From the NCBI RefSeq assembly GCF_003412465.1, contig NZ_QTJV01000014.1, positions 62,001-126,000 on the forward strand: a stretch of DNA of 64,000 nucleotides. Direction: 5' to 3'. Below, piece after piece: positions 61,534 through 64,000 of the stretch (position 1 is its first letter; every line of letters starts with the position of its first letter). The notes beneath the pieces are model-generated. The model was given only the letters and a program-made list of their open reading frames with translations, was not told the DNA's origin and made no database searches. Source of the stretch: Chitinophaga silvisoli. Its GTDB lineage: Bacteria; Bacteroidota; Bacteroidia; Chitinophagales; Chitinophagaceae. The position numbers and the translations under genes are program-made.

Positions 61534-62985
61534 ATGTCAGAGTCCGTTGTTAATATTTTAAACCTGAACGTCAGGTTTAAAGACAAGATTGTATTAGATC
61601 ATTTAAGCTGGAATATAGTTCGTGGACAAAACTGGGTGCTGAACGGAATTAGTGGAAGTGGAAAGACAACCCTCGCCCAACTGATAGAAACACCGAAAGG
61701 AATCGACGGCACCATAACGTACAACTTTGATAAAAACAGCCCACTTCCCCGGCAGGTACTCTATGTATCCAACTGGTACCACTTCCGGAATTTAGAAGGC
61801 GACGCTAACTTTTACTACCAGCAGCGCTATAACCGTAAACAGGCAAGAGACACCCTTACCGTATCAGGCGACTTCCAGGTCTTTGGAAAAGAAAAGAACC
61901 TGGATATAGCCGATGCAGATAGGATCATCGACGCACTTGGGTACAGGGAATTGCTGGATTCCCAGCTGATAGAACTCTCCAGCGGGGAACACAAGAAACT
62001 GCAATTAATCAAGGCCCTCTGGCTCAAACCACAACTGCTGATCCTGGACCAGCCTTATGCAGGTCTGGATGTAGCCTCCAGGAAGAACTTAAATACCCTG
62101 CTGGAAGAACTGTCTTCCATCGGATCTCAATACATCCTGATCACCAACGACTCCAGCGTGCCCAATAATGTGCACATGTATGCCCAGATCATTGATGGTA
62201 AACTGGTAGCAGCTGATACCAACAACCACCATCATGAGATCCTGCACGAACTGGAACCACTGCCTGAATTCCTTACGGAGAAACCCGTGTATCATGCAGA
62301 CCAGGTCGTGAAGATGATCGACATGAATATTCACTATGGTGAAAAACAGGTATTGAACCACATCAACTGGGAAGTAAAAGCCGGTGAAAAATGGTTGCTG
62401 CAGGGCCACAATGGTTCCGGTAAGTCGACCTTACTGAGCCTGGTCTGTGCAGACCATCCACAGTCTTATGTAGATGGCCTCTTCCTCTTTGGCAAACAAC
62501 GCGGGAGTGGTGAAAGCATCTGGGACATCAAGGAAAAGATCGGGTTAATCAGCCCTGAACTGCACTGGTACTTCGACCCCGCTGCAACGGTATTTACCAG
62601 TATCGCTTCCGGTTTCTATGACTCTATCGGTCTGTTCAAACAGCTGCCTTATTCCCAGACGGTGAAGGTGAGAGAAATCATCGCCTTCCTGAACCTGAAA
62701 GATGTACAGCACGAACTGCTCAACACCCTGCCATTGGGCAAACAACGCCTGGCATTGCTGGCGAGAGCCATCATCAAGAACCCGGAATTACTGATCCTGG
62801 ATGAACCTTGCCAGGGACTGGATAATGACCAGACACAATATTTCAATAAGTTTGTAGACAAACTTTGCGCAAACGGGACAACATTAATATATGTAGGCCA
62901 TTACGAATCGGCTCTTCCTTCCTGCCTGGAAAAAAGAATTTTGCTGGATAAGGGACATGTGGTAAAAATAGAAACGATTCAATAG
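61534..62985 (+). CDS. Double-domain ABC ATPase, ModF-like
   Basis: A 483-residue soluble protein with two ABC ATPase domains and no membrane part, close to E. coli ModF (490). Domain 1 has Walker A ISGSGKTTL and LSSGEHKKLQLIKAL; domain 2 has GHNGSGKSTL, LPLGKQRLALLARAI and Walker B LLILDEPCQGLD. The signature of domain 2 is changed (LPLGKQ for LSGGQ). The ATG at 61534 (MSESVVNILN) is the true start; the extension to 61432 would begin in the terminator. ModF is linked to molybdenum and photorepair in E. coli; the role here is unknown. The FadR-type gene follows after 5 bp. Confidence 0.88.
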   Translation: MSESVVNILNLNVRFKDKIVLDHLSWNIVRGQNWVLNGISGSGKTTLAQLIETPKGIDGTITYNFDKNSPLPRQVLYVSNWYHFRNLEGDANFYYQQRYNRKQARDTLTVSGDFQVFGKEKNLDIADADRIIDALGYRELLDSQLIELSSGEHKKLQLIKALWLKPQLLILDQPYAGLDVASRKNLNTLLEELSSIGSQYILITNDSSVPNNVHMYAQIIDGKLVAADTNNHHHEILHELEPLPEFLTEKPVYHADQVVKMIDMNIHYGEKQVLNHINWEVKAGEKWLLQGHNGSGKSTLLSLVCADHPQSYVDGLFLFGKQRGSGESIWDIKEKIGLISPELHWYFDPAATVFTSIASGFYDSIGLFKQLPYSQTVKVREIIAFLNLKDVQHELLNTLPLGKQRLALLARAIIKNPELLILDEPCQGLDNDQTQYFNKFVDKLCANGTTLIYVGHYESALPSCLEKRILLDKGHVVKIETIQ

Positions 62986-62990
62986 CTGAC

Positions 62991-63644
62991 ATGACTAAAA
63001 TACACAGGAAAACACTTGCAGAAGAAGTTGCGGACCGCATCAATGACCTGATCGTCAACGGGACCTACCAGGTAGGCGAAAAGCTGCCGAATGAAACGGA
63101 TATGATGACTTCTTTTGGAGTGGGCCGGTCCACCATCCGGGAAGCCATTAAACTGCTGGCCAATATCGGCATTCTCGACGTGCGCCATGGTGTAGGCTCA
63201 TTTGTGAATGAGCTGGTGAGCTCCCGCGAACCCATCGATGTACGCCTGAGCAAGGCAGACACCAAGCACATAGACGAGGTCCGCGCCTGGCTGGAGATCA
63301 AGATGGCAGAAAAAGCGGCGATGAACCGCACAGAGGCAGATATCCGGAGCATGGCGGAGGTACTGCAACGGCGGGATCATTTTGGCAAAACCGGCCAGAT
63401 AGAGCAGAGTATTGATGAAGACCTGGCCTTCCATAGCTGTATGGCCCATGCCACCTGCAACCCCGTGCTGGAAGACCTGTACAAGGCAACCGCCAAACAT
63501 GTAAAAAGATACCTGCTGGATACGATGAGAGACACCTCTATTATGACCGTTACCCAGCAGCTACACGTAGAATTATTAGACGCTATTACCCGCCAGGACT
63601 GTGAACAGGCCATTGCCTGTATAAAGGAAATACTGGAATATTGA
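62991..63644 (+). CDS. FadR/GntR-family regulator (FCD domain)
   Basis: A 217-residue regulator: GntR winged helix (residues ~5-72: TLAEEVADRINDLIVNG, GVGRSTIREAIKLLANIG) and an all-helical FCD ligand domain (~90-215) with EVRAWLEIKMAEKAA, DLAFHSCMAHATCNP and HVELLDAI, carrying metal-binding His/Asp residues. It is co-directional with the ModF-like gene 5 bp upstream and the hydrolase gene downstream, so it may control these or ilvC. The ligand is probably a sugar acid or organic acid. Confidence 0.9.
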   Translation: MTKIHRKTLAEEVADRINDLIVNGTYQVGEKLPNETDMMTSFGVGRSTIREAIKLLANIGILDVRHGVGSFVNELVSSREPIDVRLSKADTKHIDEVRAWLEIKMAEKAAMNRTEADIRSMAEVLQRRDHFGKTGQIEQSIDEDLAFHSCMAHATCNPVLEDLYKATAKHVKRYLLDTMRDTSIMTVTQQLHVELLDAITRQDCEQAIACIKEILEY

Positions 63645-63675
63645 ATATAACGTACATTTACGGCCAAAAATACCT

Positions 63676-64000
63676 ATGAAAAAGGCCATGTATTTATTGG
63701 GGCTGGCTATGATTCTGACTATTCCGACCTATGCACAACCCTTCACTCAATTATTCCGGCAGGCGATAGAGTCGGGTATGTTCTCAGGACAGGCCGCGAT
63801 TCTGAAAGATGGCGCTGTATTCTACAGCAAGCAAAACGGCTTTTCTGAGAACAGCACCAAAAGACCACTCACTGCCAATACCCTTTACAACACAAGTTAT
63901 CTTACCAAGCAATTTACTGAAGAAATTATCCGCCAGCTGATCAATGAGGGCGACCTGGATGAATTGTCTTCTGTAGACCAGTTCGTGGATATTTTTCCGC
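63676..64000 (+). CDS. Beta-lactamase-fold serine hydrolase, N-terminal part (cut by window edge)
   Basis: The first 108 codons of an exported protein. Signal peptide MKKAMYLLGLAMILTIPTYAQ precedes FSGQAAILKDGAVFYSK and LTANTLYNTSYLTKQFTEE, the opening of the class C beta-lactamase/penicillin-binding-protein fold. At the SxxK position the sequence reads YLTK with a Ser one residue earlier, so the nucleophile seems displaced or lost; the remaining motifs lie outside the window. It follows the FadR-type gene after 31 bp. Confidence 0.8.
   Translation, partial: MKKAMYLLGLAMILTIPTYAQPFTQLFRQAIESGMFSGQAAILKDGAVFYSKQNGFSENSTKRPLTANTLYNTSYLTKQFTEEIIRQLINEGDLDELSSVDQFVDIFP

Noticed and set aside
1..64000. 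CRISPR arrays, tRNA, rRNA, prophage or classical defence genes
   Set aside because: No regular direct-repeat array, no tRNA- or rRNA-like stretch and no phage structural, integrase or restriction-modification genes were recognised on either strand; a tRNAscan or defence-finder run would be decisive.

Overview
The window looks like chromosomal DNA of a Bacteroidota member of the Chitinophagaceae, most likely Chitinophaga or a close relative. The signs are a 7-kb secreted repeat protein with a gliding-motility/type IX secretion C-terminus, a TonB receptor, many LytS/LytTR and AraC-type regulators, DUF1349, DUF2911, DUF3592 and DUF6515-like proteins, almost no Shine-Dalgarno sequences, and the Bacteroidota -7 promoter element TAnnTTTG in front of many genes. 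The species call is inference; I could not search databases. I saw no rRNA, tRNA, CRISPR array or transposase gene.

Layout. 1-6283: end of a TetR regulator, a perfect 16-bp inverted repeat as likely operator, and a tightly coupled YbhG/F/S/R-like drug-export operon with its own TolC. 6350-11795: a lipoprotein, a metallophosphoesterase, a sialate O-acetylesterase divergent from a Crp/Fnr regulator, a 4,5-DOPA-type dioxygenase and a carboxylesterase. 11848-17974: a LytS/LytTR pair followed by a MacAB-TolC-type exporter. 17976-20480: an MFS pump, a DUF3592 protein and a small secreted protein, bracketed by two inverted copies of a ~110-bp foldable repeat. 20556-25312: a thioredoxin-like protein, then vitamin B6-related genes (pdxY, the remnant of a glutamine amidotransferase, yggS coupled to an AAA ATPase, and a MocR-type regulator). 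25457-33389: a lipoprotein and the giant type IX adhesin-like protein. 33882-42696: transporters each divergent from an AraC regulator (AEC carrier, P1B-type ATPase), a periplasmic DJ-1/YHS fusion, an S41 protease and an NlpC/P60 lipoprotein. 42708-48682: a three-gene operon of a small His/Cys-rich membrane protein, a TonB receptor and a secreted CobN-like chelatase, resembling HmuR/HmuS haem acquisition. 48807-59552: DUF1349 and LuxR genes sharing a nearly palindromic double promoter, a DUF2911 protein, two paralogous kinase/receiver pairs, hypothetical proteins and a second LytS/LytTR pair. 59946-64000: ilvC, a ModF-like double ATPase, a FadR-type regulator and the start of a beta-lactamase-fold hydrolase.

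Three window-wide patterns stand out. First, nine genes have a perfect TAnnTTTG only 3-6 nt before the start codon, implying leaderless mRNAs; this decides several start codons. Second, hairpins with the stem AAGRGGNTGTATC recur four times, two as long elements that can form a three-way junction and two as short terminators. Third, export and uptake systems sit beside their probable regulators.
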